Below are positions 44,097 to 52,844 of a DNA stretch of 64,000 nt, in pieces. The translations under genes and the position numbers were made by a program. The notes under the pieces were generated by a model, which was not told the origin of the DNA, ran no database searches, and saw only the letters and a program-made list of their open reading frames with translations. This DNA comes from Maricaulis sp. (GTDB taxonomy: Bacteria; Pseudomonadota; Alphaproteobacteria; Caulobacterales; Maricaulaceae), in assembly GCA_002692855.1 (NCBI GenBank), contig NZMJ01000058.1, positions 10,795-74,794 on the forward strand. The letters are read 5' to 3'. The number at the start of each line of letters is the position of its first letter. The stretch's first letter is position 1.

Positions 44097-44759
44097 ATGA
44101 TCATTGTTCACCATCTTGAGAATTCCCGTTCCCAGCGCGTCCTCTGGCTCCTGGAGGAGTACGGGCTCGACTACGAGATCCGGCCCTACAAGCGCGATCC
44201 GAAGACGATGCTGGCGCCGCCCGAACTGCGCGCCGTGCACCCCTTGGGCAAATCGCCGGTGATCGAGGAGGACAGCATCAAGGTTGCCGAGACCGGCGCC
44301 GTGTTCGAATTCCTCGCCGAGCGGCACGACCAGGGCCGTCTCTCGCCGCCGAAGGGCACGCCTGAAGCGCGCGCCGTGACCTACTGGCTGCACTATGCCG
44401 AGGGGTCGGCCATGCCGCCCTTGCTGATGAAGCTGGTGTTCTCGCGGCTGCCGGAGCGCGCCGGAGCGCTCGTTCGCCCGCTGGTGAAGGGTGTGTCGGA
44501 CAAGGCGATGACCAGCTTCGTCGATCCGCGCCTGAAGGAGCATGTCGATTTCTGGGAAAGCGCGCTTGCTGATACGGGCTGGTTCGCGGGCGACGCCATC
44601 ACGCTGGCTGACCTGATGATGAGCTTCCCGCTCGAAACGGCCAGTGCGCGCGCCGGCGCCGGGGAGTATCCCAATATCGCCGATTTCCTGAAACGCATTC
44701 ACGCCCGCCCCGCCTACCAGAGAGCGCTCGAACGCGGCGGACCCTACGCCTACGCCTGA
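44097..44759 (+). CDS. Glutathione S-transferase family protein
   Basis: 220 aa from the ATG at 44097. The thioredoxin-like N-domain has HHLENSRSQRVLWLLEEYGL with a Ser in the catalytic position (Ser10), HPLGKSPVIEE and the glutathione-binding VAETGAVFEFLAE (Glu-Thr/Ser pair). The helical C-domain contains YWLHYAEGSAMPPLLM and AGDAITLADLMMSFPLE. It is probably a cytosolic detoxification or stress enzyme. No partner genes adjacent. Confidence 0.9.
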   Translation: MIIVHHLENSRSQRVLWLLEEYGLDYEIRPYKRDPKTMLAPPELRAVHPLGKSPVIEEDSIKVAETGAVFEFLAERHDQGRLSPPKGTPEARAVTYWLHYAEGSAMPPLLMKLVFSRLPERAGALVRPLVKGVSDKAMTSFVDPRLKEHVDFWESALADTGWFAGDAITLADLMMSFPLETASARAGAGEYPNIADFLKRIHARPAYQRALERGGPYAYA

Positions 44760-44834
44760 TCCGGGCAGCACACGTGGCAACGCCGGGCTTCAGCGTCCCG
44801 AAACCCGGCGGCCCACCCGCGAAAAGGTGGTGTG

Positions 44835-46391
44835 CTAGGGACGGGCGCTGGGCTCGTGCACCGCTCCGCGGGATTCCAGGTAGGCAATCAGTTCGGCATT
44901 TCCGGACTCGCGCGCGCCCCACAGGGGCGAACGGAATTCCGGTTCCCATTCAAGATTGGTCCACATGGCGAGGTTCACATCGGCCCCGTTCTCGACGAGA
45001 TACCGGACCAGATCGACCTTGCCGTTGCGTGCCGCATTGATCAGCGGCGTCTCGTCGCCGGGCACATAGGCGTTCACGTCGGCGCCGGCCTCGACCAGCA
45101 GCCGGACCATGTCGAATTTCTTGTGTGCCGCCGCCATGATCAGCGGATTGCCGTCGCCGGACACGCCGAGATCCACGTCCGCGCCGTGATTGATGAGGTA
45201 ACGCGCCATCGTCATGTCGCCGGTGCGGGCGGCCTCGATCAGGGCCGTGCCGTCGCCCGGCTGGGCGTAATCAATCGGTGCGCCTTCCTCGATGAGCGCC
45301 TGGACTGCGGCAATGTCATGGTTCATCGCGGCGCTCACGAGCGCTTCGCCGAGCGCCGCCTCCAGCGACGAAAATTCGCTGTAGGACACGATGCGCACGG
45401 ATTCGGTGCCGGACGCGAAACTGGCCTTGGGCGTCGCCCACGCAGCCACGCCCGCCCCGACAAGAAGCAGCACGGGTGCAGCCAGGCCGATCCGCCGCCG
45501 GCCTTTCGGCGGCGTCAGCAGGGCGTCGATGCGCCGCCGCAACTCGGACGGGTCATCCATCACCCCCACGGCCAGGGCAGGCAAACGCCCGGTCAGCCGG
45601 GCTTCGGCCTCGTCGGCCAGGGTGATCGCCAGCGCACGCGCGCTGCCGCTGCGGCGGACCGCTTCGGCGTCGCAGGCCATTTCCCGGTCGCGGTCGATCC
45701 GCGAACTGATCCAGTGCAGGGCCGGATTCCACCAGAACACGGCCATCACGAGTTTCTGCACAAGGGCGATGGCCGGATCGAGACGCCGCACATGGGCGCA
45801 TTCATGTTCCAGGATGGCCGCAAGCGCCGCATCGCTGCGCGAGGCGGTAAACCCGTCCGGCAGCAGGACGGCAGGACGCGCAATGCCGACCACCATCGGT
45901 CCGCCGACATCCGGATGGGTGCGCACGTCTATGCCTGAAAACCGCGGTGCAATCGTCTCGGGCAGGGGCAGGGCGCGGGCCGCACTGCGCAGCCTTTCCG
46001 CAGCCACGGCCTGAAAGGCGGTGCGGATCAACAACAGCGCGGACAGGACCAGCATGACGACCAGTACGCCCTGACCTGCCATTCGTCCCCATTTCAAGGC
46101 GGGTTGAAGAAGGGGGGCGCCTGTGTCGATGAATTCGGCGTCATCGCCAGTATCGGGCACGACGTCGTCAAATGCGGCTGTGGGGCCGAACTCGCCTGCT
46201 AGGCTCGTATCCGGCAGGAAGGTCGCGAGCGGAAGCAGCGCGGCAAGGGCAAAGGCCGCCAGTCCCAGCGCGAGGCGCATGCCGGGCTGCGAGCGCAGGG
46301 CTGCGTATCCCGCAGCCAGCACGAGTGCGATCAGGCCCGCTTGCCAGAGGTGATGAAGCACGAGGGGAAACATGTCGGCCAGCAGGGTCAT
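44835..46391 (-). CDS. BlaR1-like M56 metallopeptidase with C-terminal ankyrin repeats
   Basis: 518 aa. TM helices at about 10-30, 40-60 and 105-125 frame the cytosolic M56 protease with zinc motif HECAH (196-200) and downstream Glu237 in DREMACDAEAVRR. A fourth TM (about 303-322, GLAAPVLLLVGAGVAAWA) follows. In BlaR1 the next part is a penicillin-binding sensor. Here it is a run of about four ankyrin repeats (about 345-510), e.g. DGTALIEAARTGDMTMARYL and DETPLINAARNGKVDLVRYL. By BlaR1 topology the ankyrins would face the periplasm. Start overlaps the BlaI-like gene by 4 bp. Confidence 0.9.
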   Translation of the reverse strand: MTLLADMFPLVLHHLWQAGLIALVLAAGYAALRSQPGMRLALGLAAFALAALLPLATFLPDTSLAGEFGPTAAFDDVVPDTGDDAEFIDTGAPLLQPALKWGRMAGQGVLVVMLVLSALLLIRTAFQAVAAERLRSAARALPLPETIAPRFSGIDVRTHPDVGGPMVVGIARPAVLLPDGFTASRSDAALAAILEHECAHVRRLDPAIALVQKLVMAVFWWNPALHWISSRIDRDREMACDAEAVRRSGSARALAITLADEAEARLTGRLPALAVGVMDDPSELRRRIDALLTPPKGRRRIGLAAPVLLLVGAGVAAWATPKASFASGTESVRIVSYSEFSSLEAALGEALVSAAMNHDIAAVQALIEEGAPIDYAQPGDGTALIEAARTGDMTMARYLINHGADVDLGVSGDGNPLIMAAAHKKFDMVRLLVEAGADVNAYVPGDETPLINAARNGKVDLVRYLVENGADVNLAMWTNLEWEPEFRSPLWGARESGNAELIAYLESRGAVHEPSARP

Positions 46392-46780
46392 TTCGGCTCC
46401 TCACCGTCGGCGTCTTCAATGCGTTGGCGGATGGCGGCCAGCTCGTCGATGCTGAGATCGGTGTCCTTCATCAGGTGCTGGGCCAGGGCTTCGGGCGAGC
46501 CTTCGAAGAACTGTCCAAGAAGCTGTTTCAATGCCTGGCTGCGCGCCTCGCTGCGCGAGACGAGCGGACGGTAGATGAAGGCGCGCCCTTCCTGGCGGGG
46601 GATGACATATCCCTTCTCCGTCAGGATGCGCAGCTGGGTCAGAACCGTCGTATAGGCAGCGCCGTGGCTGTCCTTGAGCGCCTCGGTCACCTCGCGGACG
46701 CTGGCTTCGCCCTTCTCCCACAGCACGCGCATGATGCGCTGCTCGGCTTCCATCAGGATTTTCGATTTCTGGCGGGCCAT
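46388..46780 (-). CDS. BlaI/MecI-family transcriptional repressor
   Basis: 130 aa. The winged-helix DNA-binding domain (about 10-80: AEQRIMRVLWEKGEASVREV, AAYTTVLTQLRILTEKGYV) is followed by a helical dimerisation region. Relatives are cleaved by the partner M56 protease in response to a signal. The BlaR1-like gene overlaps its stop by 4 bp, so this is a complete regulator-protease pair. A palindromic candidate operator lies about 55 bp upstream of the start. Confidence 0.93.
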   Translation of the reverse strand: MARQKSKILMEAEQRIMRVLWEKGEASVREVTEALKDSHGAAYTTVLTQLRILTEKGYVIPRQEGRAFIYRPLVSRSEARSQALKQLLGQFFEGSPEALAQHLMKDTDLSIDELAAIRQRIEDADGEEPK

Positions 46781-46833
46781 TCCGGCGCTCCCCGATCTGC
46801 GAGCAAAAGGTGACGGGGAGGGGTTTCGGAGTC

Positions 46834-46850
46834 AACTAATCAAATAGTAA
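46834..46850. promoter_or_regulatory. Candidate BlaI-type operator
   Basis: ACTA (46835-46838) and TAGT (46845-46848) form an inverted repeat in an A/T-rich island between the BlaI-like start and the upstream gene. BlaI/MecI operators have ACTA/TAGT or ACA/TGT half-sites of this kind. Likely autoregulation of the blaI-blaR1-like pair. Confidence 0.45.
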
Positions 46851-46900
46851 TAAAGCGGGCGCCGAGCAGAGAGACAGGAAATCCAATCGAAACTGGCGGG

Positions 46901-47641
46901 TCAGTGGTGGTTGTCTGCCGCTGCGGCGTGCGGGTCCGGCGTGTCATGACCGGAATCCGCGACCTGCGTGCGCGGCTCCGTGGCTTCGCCCCGGTCGGCA
47001 AGGGTCACTTCAGCCTCGACCGCCGAAAGGGGGGCATCGGACACCAGCGTGCGGAAACTGCGGCGCTCGCCCGGTGACATGGCGCCGCCTTCGACCAGCA
47101 CCGTCCATTCCAGGATCGGGCGGGCCTCGTCGTTCAGCAAGGCGGCCCGCAGCGGCGGCGCCGCGCGTTCGCGGCGATCAACATTGCGGACCTCGCCTTC
47201 GATCACGATCACCGGAAGACCGTCCTCTACGGTGCGGCTGATCGCCAGGTCGCCGATGGCAACGCCATAAGGGTTGGCTTCGATCCCGACCGAAGCATAG
47301 GCGCTGGAGGCCTGAGGCCACACGCTGACAATGTCGGCCCGGAACAGGAAGGCGCAGACGAGCGCGCCGGCGACGGCGGTCGCCAATCCGCCCCAGGCGC
47401 CCCCGGCGGCCGTGCGAATGGCCATCTTGCGCTTTTGCTCGACCTTTTCGCGATAGGCTCGGTGAGGCAGTTTGGGTTCGGATTCCGGGGCAGGCGTGAT
47501 CTCGGGCAGGGCCGCGTCGGTCTCCTGGCTTGCCGTCCACACGTGACTGCACGACGCACAGCGAACCTTGCGACCTTGTGCACCAAAGGCGGTAGCGTCA
47601 GCGCGGTAGCGCGTGGCACAACTGGGGCAGCTCAGTATCAT
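46901..47641 (-). CDS. MJ0042 zinc-ribbon membrane protein (DUF3426-like)
   Basis: 246 aa from the ATG at 47641. The N-terminal zinc ribbon uses Cys5, Cys8, Cys28 and Cys31 (MILSCPSCATRYRAD and VRCASCSHVW). A basic stretch precedes one TM helix (about 95-115), and the C-terminal part (VIVIEGEVRNVDRRERAAPP onward) resembles the DUF3426 beta-domain. It is divergent from ftsE, an arrangement seen across alphaproteobacteria. Function not established; a zinc-ribbon sensor at the membrane is the structural picture. Confidence 0.82.
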   Translation of the reverse strand: MILSCPSCATRYRADATAFGAQGRKVRCASCSHVWTASQETDAALPEITPAPESEPKLPHRAYREKVEQKRKMAIRTAAGGAWGGLATAVAGALVCAFLFRADIVSVWPQASSAYASVGIEANPYGVAIGDLAISRTVEDGLPVIVIEGEVRNVDRRERAAPPLRAALLNDEARPILEWTVLVEGGAMSPGERRSFRTLVSDAPLSAVEAEVTLADRGEATEPRTQVADSGHDTPDPHAAAADNHH

Positions 47642-47694
47642 GTCGGTTCGACTCACGTTCCGATCCCGTCTCTTCCGCAGGAGGTGTTCCCCCC

Positions 47695-48417
47695 GTGCCG
47701 TCCGCTTCGCCCGAACCTGCATCCGACGACGTTCCGGAAAGCGTCATCCGGTTCGAATCGGTTGGCATGCGCTATGGGCGCGGTCCGGAAGTCCTGCAGG
47801 ACATCAGCTTTGATTTACCGCGAGGGAGTTTCCAATTCCTCACCGGACCGTCGGGCGCGGGAAAAACCTCCCTCCTGAAGCTGATTTACCTCGCCCAGCG
47901 GCCGTCGCGCGGGTTGATCTGGCATTTTGAACGCGACTCGTCGCGGCTTCAGCGGCGTGAATTGCCCGACATACGGCGGCGAATCGGCATGGTGTTTCAG
48001 GATTTCCGCACCCTCGACCACCTGTCCGTCTTCGAAAACGTGGCCCTGCCGCTTCGGGTCGCCGGCCGCAAGCGCAAGGAATACGCCGATGACGTTGCCG
48101 AACTGATCCACTGGGTCGGGCTCGGCGACAAGATGGACGCCCATCCGCAAACCCTGTCGGGCGGCGAGCAGCAGCGTGTCGCCATCGCGCGGGCAGTGGT
48201 CGGTCAGCCCGAACTGCTCGTCGCGGACGAACCCACGGGAAATGTCGATCCGGCCATGGGGCGGCGGCTGCTGCGGCTGTTCACCGAACTCAACCGCCTC
48301 GGCACGACGGTCCTGATCGCGACACACGACATCACCCTGGTGCGTGCGCTCGATGTCCCCGTCATGTCGCTTGCCGATGGCCGCCTGAACATTTCCCGGC
48401 GGCGGGTCGCGGTATGA
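47695..48417 (+). CDS. ftsE: Cell division ATP-binding protein FtsE
   Basis: 240 aa from a GTG at 47695, AGGAGG 10 nt upstream. FtsE powers the FtsEX complex that activates septal peptidoglycan hydrolases. Walker A GPSGAGKTSLLKLIYL, signature LSGGEQQRVAIARAVV, Walker B LLVADEPTGNVDP and the switch His in LIATHDITLV are all intact. The stop overlaps ftsX by 4 bp. Confidence 0.95.
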   Translation: MPSASPEPASDDVPESVIRFESVGMRYGRGPEVLQDISFDLPRGSFQFLTGPSGAGKTSLLKLIYLAQRPSRGLIWHFERDSSRLQRRELPDIRRRIGMVFQDFRTLDHLSVFENVALPLRVAGRKRKEYADDVAELIHWVGLGDKMDAHPQTLSGGEQQRVAIARAVVGQPELLVADEPTGNVDPAMGRRLLRLFTELNRLGTTVLIATHDITLVRALDVPVMSLADGRLNISRRRVAV

Positions 48418-49322
48418 CGCAAACCCCGCCTCCCGCCACGTCTGCGCCGGTCAGGCCAGCCCCGCTCCTGCCGGCGGATTCCAGCCGGGATCGACCGCTC
48501 TTCGTGGTGGCCGCCATCCTGGTCTTTCTTGCCTGCCTGGCAGCGCTGGGCGCGCGCGGCGCATGGACCGTGGCGGATGGCTGGGTCGCGGACCTGTCGG
48601 GTCACATGACCATCCAGATCCTGCCGCTTGAAGGCCGTGATGCTGAGGCGGATGCCGCGCGTGCCGCTGAAATCGCTGCTGCCTTGCCCGGCGTACGCGG
48701 CGCGACGGCAGGCTCGCGCGCCGAGGCGGACGCCTTGCTGGAACCCTGGCTGGGCAGCGAAGGTCTGCCCGACGACCTGCCCGTGCCCTTGCTCGTGGAT
48801 GTGGAACTCACGCAGACCTCTCCCGCCGAGGCGCAGGCAATTGCGGCGGCACTGGACGCCGAGGGCCTGCCTGCCCGAATCGACGACCATTCGCGCTGGA
48901 GCGAGGCCGTGGTGCGTACGGCGCGGCTGGCGCGATTGATGGCGCTGGGTCTGCTCACGCTGATTGCCGGGGCGGCGGCAGGCGTCATTGCCTTTGCTGC
49001 GCGCGCCTCGCTTGCGGCCCGCCAGGATGTGGTGGATGCGCTGCACCTTGTCGGTGCGCAGGATGGCTATATTGCTCGCCTGTTCGAGCTCAGATTTTTC
49101 ATCCTGGGGATCAAGGCGGGCATCGCCGGGGCATTCATCGCGCTCGCGATTGTCATATTGGTGATCTATGGCGGGGGAAGCCGCAATGCGGGCTTTCTTC
49201 CGGTATGGACCGTGACCTGGTGGGATGGGGCCGTGCTGCTACTGGCCCCTGTGCTCGCGGGACTGATCGCGGCATTGTCTGCACGCCTTGCAGTGTCGAA
49301 TGACCTGAAGGCACGATGGTGA
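48414..49322 (+). CDS. ftsX: Cell division protein FtsX
   Basis: 302 aa. Topology fits FtsX: TM1 at about 28-50, a large periplasmic loop (about 55-165) that engages an EnvC-type hydrolase activator, and three C-terminal TM helices (about 175-200, 225-255, 270-295). Overlap with ftsE confirms the pair. Sequence is divergent, as is usual for FtsX in this class. Confidence 0.93.
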   Translation: MTQTPPPATSAPVRPAPLLPADSSRDRPLFVVAAILVFLACLAALGARGAWTVADGWVADLSGHMTIQILPLEGRDAEADAARAAEIAAALPGVRGATAGSRAEADALLEPWLGSEGLPDDLPVPLLVDVELTQTSPAEAQAIAAALDAEGLPARIDDHSRWSEAVVRTARLARLMALGLLTLIAGAAAGVIAFAARASLAARQDVVDALHLVGAQDGYIARLFELRFFILGIKAGIAGAFIALAIVILVIYGGGSRNAGFLPVWTVTWWDGAVLLLAPVLAGLIAALSARLAVSNDLKARW

Positions 49323-49391
49323 ACGGCCCGCATCTTGCCACGATCGCGGGGACAATCGGACGAATGGCGCAGGACAGGCCGGATCACACGC

Positions 49392-50003
49392 ATGCCCAGA
49401 CGGCGTAATCCATCTTCCCCGGCAGTGACTCCCGGCGCGCTTCTGCGCCTGGCATCTTTTGTCGTGCTGGCTCTGCTGGTGGCCGGATTTGTGGCCTTCA
49501 GCGCTCATGTCGCCAGCCTTCGCCCGGAACAGGCGGCGCGCGGTGACGCCATCATTGTCCTGACCGGCGGCGAAGGCCGTCTGACTGCCGCCTCCGAATT
49601 GCTGGAAAGACGCGCCGGGTCCCGCATGCTGATTTCAGGCGTCCATCCCGACGTCACCCCTGACGAATTGCGCGCCGCCATGGGCGCCAGCGCCCCCTTG
49701 TTCGATTGCTGTGTCGATCTCGGGCGCGAAGCCGCGGACACGGTCGGGAATGCCCGCGAGACTGCGGCGTGGGTTGCCGAGCACGGCTTCGACCGCGTGT
49801 TGATCGTCACCAATGACTATCATCTGCCGCGCAGCCTGCTGGAAATGCGGGCGCAGATGCCGGACGTGGAATTGATTGCCTATCCGGTCGTGTCGCCGCG
49901 ACCGTGGACGAACGCCCAGTCGACCCGTCGCTGGGTCCTTGAATACCTTAAATTCACCGCCGTCTGGACGCGCCACCGTTTCGACGAACCGGAACATATC
50001 TGA
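49392..50003 (+). CDS. DUF218 / YdcF-family membrane protein
   Basis: 203 aa from the ATG at 49392. An N-terminal TM helix (about 18-38) anchors a DUF218 domain with DAIIVLTGGEGRLTAASELL, RMLISGVH, DTVGNARETAAWVAEHGF and VTNDYHLPRSLLEMR, the family hallmarks. Relatives (SanA, ElyC) act in envelope integrity. Position between ftsX and plsC, 2 bp before plsC, fits an envelope-biogenesis operon. Confidence 0.9.
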   Translation: MPRRRNPSSPAVTPGALLRLASFVVLALLVAGFVAFSAHVASLRPEQAARGDAIIVLTGGEGRLTAASELLERRAGSRMLISGVHPDVTPDELRAAMGASAPLFDCCVDLGREAADTVGNARETAAWVAEHGFDRVLIVTNDYHLPRSLLEMRAQMPDVELIAYPVVSPRPWTNAQSTRRWVLEYLKFTAVWTRHRFDEPEHI

Positions 50004-50005
50004 CC

Positions 50006-50728
50006 ATGACCGTGATCCGCTCTGCCCTGTTCGTGCTCTGGATGTATGGCCTCATTGTCGTGTTGGGGACTTTGGGGCTCTGGCTGCTCTTGTGTCCGCG
50101 CACCTGGGTGCGCGCCTATTACCGGTTCTGGCTGGCGCTCGTTTTCGGGGGCCTGCGGGTCATCTGCGGCCTTCGCTATGTCGTGGAGGGAACCGAAAAC
50201 CTCCCCGAAGGCGGGGCGCTGATCGCGTCCAAACACCAGTCAATGATGGAGACGCAGGCCTTCTGGCAGATCCTGCCCGACCCTGCGATCATCCTGAAGA
50301 AGGAGCTGACCTATCTGCCCTTCTTCGGCTGGTTCGCGGTCAAGCTTGGCAACATCGTGGTCGATCGCGGTGCGGCAGCGAAGGCGCTGCGCAAGATGCT
50401 CGGTGATGCCCGCCGCTGGGCGGCGGATGGGCGCCAGATCCTGATCTTCCCCGAGGGCACGCGCATGGCGCCGGGCGAAACGACCGAGTTCAAGCCCGGA
50501 GTCGCCGGGCTCTATTCCGTGATGAAGGTGCCCTGCGTGCCCGTGGCGCTGAACACCGGCCATTTCTGGCGCGCGCATGGCATCTTGCGCAAGCCGGGCG
50601 TGGCCACGATCCGCTTTCTTGAACCCATTGCGCCCGGCTTGCCGAGAGACGAATTCATGACCTTGCTGAAACAGCGTATCGACACCGCCACGGCCGAACT
50701 GGATGCCGCCGCCGAGGCGCAGTCATGA
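50006..50728 (+). CDS. plsC: 1-acyl-sn-glycerol-3-phosphate acyltransferase
   Basis: 240 aa, inner membrane. It makes phosphatidic acid from lysophosphatidic acid. One N-terminal TM region (about 8-30) precedes the acyltransferase domain with IASKHQSMMETQAFW (His77 and Glu82 in place of the classical HX4D) and the substrate-binding IFPEGTRMAPG. GVAGLYSVMKVPCVPVALNTG is also typical. Starts 2 bp after the DUF218 gene and overlaps the DUF2125 gene by 4 bp. Confidence 0.93.
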   Translation: MTVIRSALFVLWMYGLIVVLGTLGLWLLLCPRTWVRAYYRFWLALVFGGLRVICGLRYVVEGTENLPEGGALIASKHQSMMETQAFWQILPDPAIILKKELTYLPFFGWFAVKLGNIVVDRGAAAKALRKMLGDARRWAADGRQILIFPEGTRMAPGETTEFKPGVAGLYSVMKVPCVPVALNTGHFWRAHGILRKPGVATIRFLEPIAPGLPRDEFMTLLKQRIDTATAELDAAAEAQS

Positions 50729-51750
50729 ACGCGCGCCGCATCGGTATTCCCGCGCGCTTCCTGATGCCCTTCGTCGGCGTGCTGGTCGTGCTCGTCGCCT
50801 ACACGGTGTACTGGATCTACGCTCAGGGACAGATCCGCCAGTCGACCCTGAACTGGATCGACCAGCAACGCGCGTCTGGATACGAGATCACCCACGAACC
50901 GGTCCGCATCGGCGGCTACCCGTTCCGTTTCGAGGTGCGCCTGTCCGGGATTTCCGCGTCGACGCCGGGGAATGACGCTGGCTGGTCCTTGCAGGATGGC
51001 TCGGTGGTCGCCGTGGCCATGCCCTACGACTTCGCCCACTGGATTGCCGAGATACGCGACCCCGTGACCCTCGATCTGCGCGGCGAGGGACAATATGTCC
51101 TGTCGGCCGCCAGCGCACGGATGAGCATTCGTGCGGGCAGCGCCAGCACCCAGCGCATTGCCATCGAGATTGATGATCTGGACGTCGAAACCCGTTCGGG
51201 CAACGCGGCCAGCATCCGCTCGATGGAGCATTTCCGCCTCATCAGCGAGCTAACGGAGGACAACACGCTCCAGACGCGGCTCGCGGCGGGCGGCCTGACG
51301 ATCGGTGATGTCGTGTTCGACGACGACCTGCTCGACGAACTCGGTCACGACATCGCGGCGCTGCGTCTCGACCTGACGGTCACGCAGTGGTCGGAACTGG
51401 CGCGCGATGCCCGCGCCGATCTCTGGCGCGAAGCCGGCGGCGTGGTGGAAGTCGGCGAGTCCGGCATCGACTGGGGTTCGGTCACGATGCAGGCTGAAGG
51501 CCGCGTCGGGCTCGACGCCGGCGACTATCCCGAAGGACGCGTCAGCCTGTTCATTCTCGATCCCGAAGCCCTGGCCGATGTGCTGGTGACCAGCGGCATC
51601 GTCTCGGGCGACAACGAGAATGCGCTGCGCCTCCTGGCCCAGTCCGCTCCCCGCGGCGAGCGGGGCACGGCTGTGCCGCTGACCCTGCGTCGCGGCGGCG
51701 TCTATCTGGGACCGGTGCGCATCGGCAATCTGGAACGGATCGGCGGCTGA
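50725..51750 (+). CDS. DUF2125 family protein, membrane-anchored
   Basis: 341 aa. One N-terminal TM helix (about 12-32) is followed by a repetitive beta-rich periplasmic part. The signature ITHEPVRIGGYPFRFEVRLSG (about 54-74, read in two parts) is diagnostic of DUF2125, found in alphaproteobacteria. Function not established; AsmA-like lipid-related roles have been discussed for similar folds. The TGA stop abuts the convergent hisC stop (TGATCA). Confidence 0.88.
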   Translation: MNARRIGIPARFLMPFVGVLVVLVAYTVYWIYAQGQIRQSTLNWIDQQRASGYEITHEPVRIGGYPFRFEVRLSGISASTPGNDAGWSLQDGSVVAVAMPYDFAHWIAEIRDPVTLDLRGEGQYVLSAASARMSIRAGSASTQRIAIEIDDLDVETRSGNAASIRSMEHFRLISELTEDNTLQTRLAAGGLTIGDVVFDDDLLDELGHDIAALRLDLTVTQWSELARDARADLWREAGGVVEVGESGIDWGSVTMQAEGRVGLDAGDYPEGRVSLFILDPEALADVLVTSGIVSGDNENALRLLAQSAPRGERGTAVPLTLRRGGVYLGPVRIGNLERIGG

Positions 51751-52839
51751 TCAGCCGGCCATGAAGTCGGTCAGCGCGGCGACGATCTTGCGGTTGTCGT
51801 CGGCCAGACCGGCGGTCACGCGCAGCGCATTCGGTAGGTTGTAAGGCACCAGGGGGCGCACGATCAGGCCGCGCTCGGTCAGGAACCGGTCTGCATCGGC
51901 CGCCGTCTTCCCGGCCGTTTCCTGAAAGTGGACGAGCACGAAATTGCCGGCGCTCGGCGTGACGTCCAGTCCGATGCCGCGCAATTGCTGCGTCAGCAGC
52001 GCAACCTGTTCGCGGTTGTGCTGTGCCGAGCGGTCACGAAACTCCGTGTCGCGGATGGCCGCCACGCCCGCCTCGATGGCCGGCAGGTTGACGTTGAACG
52101 GTCCGCGGACACGGTTCAGCACGTCGATGATCGACCGGTCGGCATAGGCCCACCCCAGGCGCAGCGCCGCCATGCCGTGAATCTTGGAAAAAGTCCGCGT
52201 GACGATGGTGTCATCGCGGTCGCGCGCCATCGGCAGCGCGGTCTCGTAGTCGGGCAGGTCGACATATTCGGCATAGGCTTCATCGACCACCAGCAGGCAG
52301 TCTTTCGGCAGGCCGTCGCGCAGGCGGCGGATCTCGTCGCCGGTCAGATAGGTGCCCGTGGGATTGTTCGGATTGGCCACGAAAACGATCCGCGCATCCT
52401 CACCGGCAGCCTCCAGCAAGGCATCGACATCGGCGCGGTAATCAGTTTCCGGCGCGCTGATCAGCTGGGCACCGGAGGTCATGGCCACGAGGCGGTAGAC
52501 GAGGAATCCGTATTCGGACTGCACCACCTTGTCACCGGGTTCCAGATAGGCCCGGCCCAGCAGTTGAAGAAGCTCGTCCGAGCCGCACCCGCACACGATC
52601 CGGTCCGCTTCGAGCCCCTCGACTTCGGCGATCGCTTCGCGCAACCGGCGCGCGCTGCCGTCGGGATAGAGGTTCAGCTTTTCCGACGCGCGCTCGAACG
52701 CCGCCTTCGCATCGGGAGAACAGCCCATCGGGTTCTCGTTCGACGACAGCTTGACGGGATTGGTAATGCCGGGAGCATCCGCCGCGCCGGGCTTGTAGGG
52801 GCGAATGTCGAGAATGCCGGGGCGGGGCGTCACGGGCAT
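51751..52839 (-). CDS. hisC: Histidinol-phosphate aminotransferase HisC
   Basis: 362 aa. It converts imidazole-acetol phosphate to histidinol phosphate, and may also serve aromatic amino-acid transamination. Class I/II fold with KLSSNENPMGCSPDAK, NPNNPTGTYLT, VDEAYAEYVD and the PLP lysine in TRTFSKIHGMAALRLGWAY. It lies 5 bp after the methyltransferase gene and is convergent with the DUF2125 gene. Confidence 0.95.
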   Translation of the reverse strand: MPVTPRPGILDIRPYKPGAADAPGITNPVKLSSNENPMGCSPDAKAAFERASEKLNLYPDGSARRLREAIAEVEGLEADRIVCGCGSDELLQLLGRAYLEPGDKVVQSEYGFLVYRLVAMTSGAQLISAPETDYRADVDALLEAAGEDARIVFVANPNNPTGTYLTGDEIRRLRDGLPKDCLLVVDEAYAEYVDLPDYETALPMARDRDDTIVTRTFSKIHGMAALRLGWAYADRSIIDVLNRVRGPFNVNLPAIEAGVAAIRDTEFRDRSAQHNREQVALLTQQLRGIGLDVTPSAGNFVLVHFQETAGKTAADADRFLTERGLIVRPLVPYNLPNALRVTAGLADDNRKIVAALTDFMAG

Positions 52840-52844
52840 GGGGA

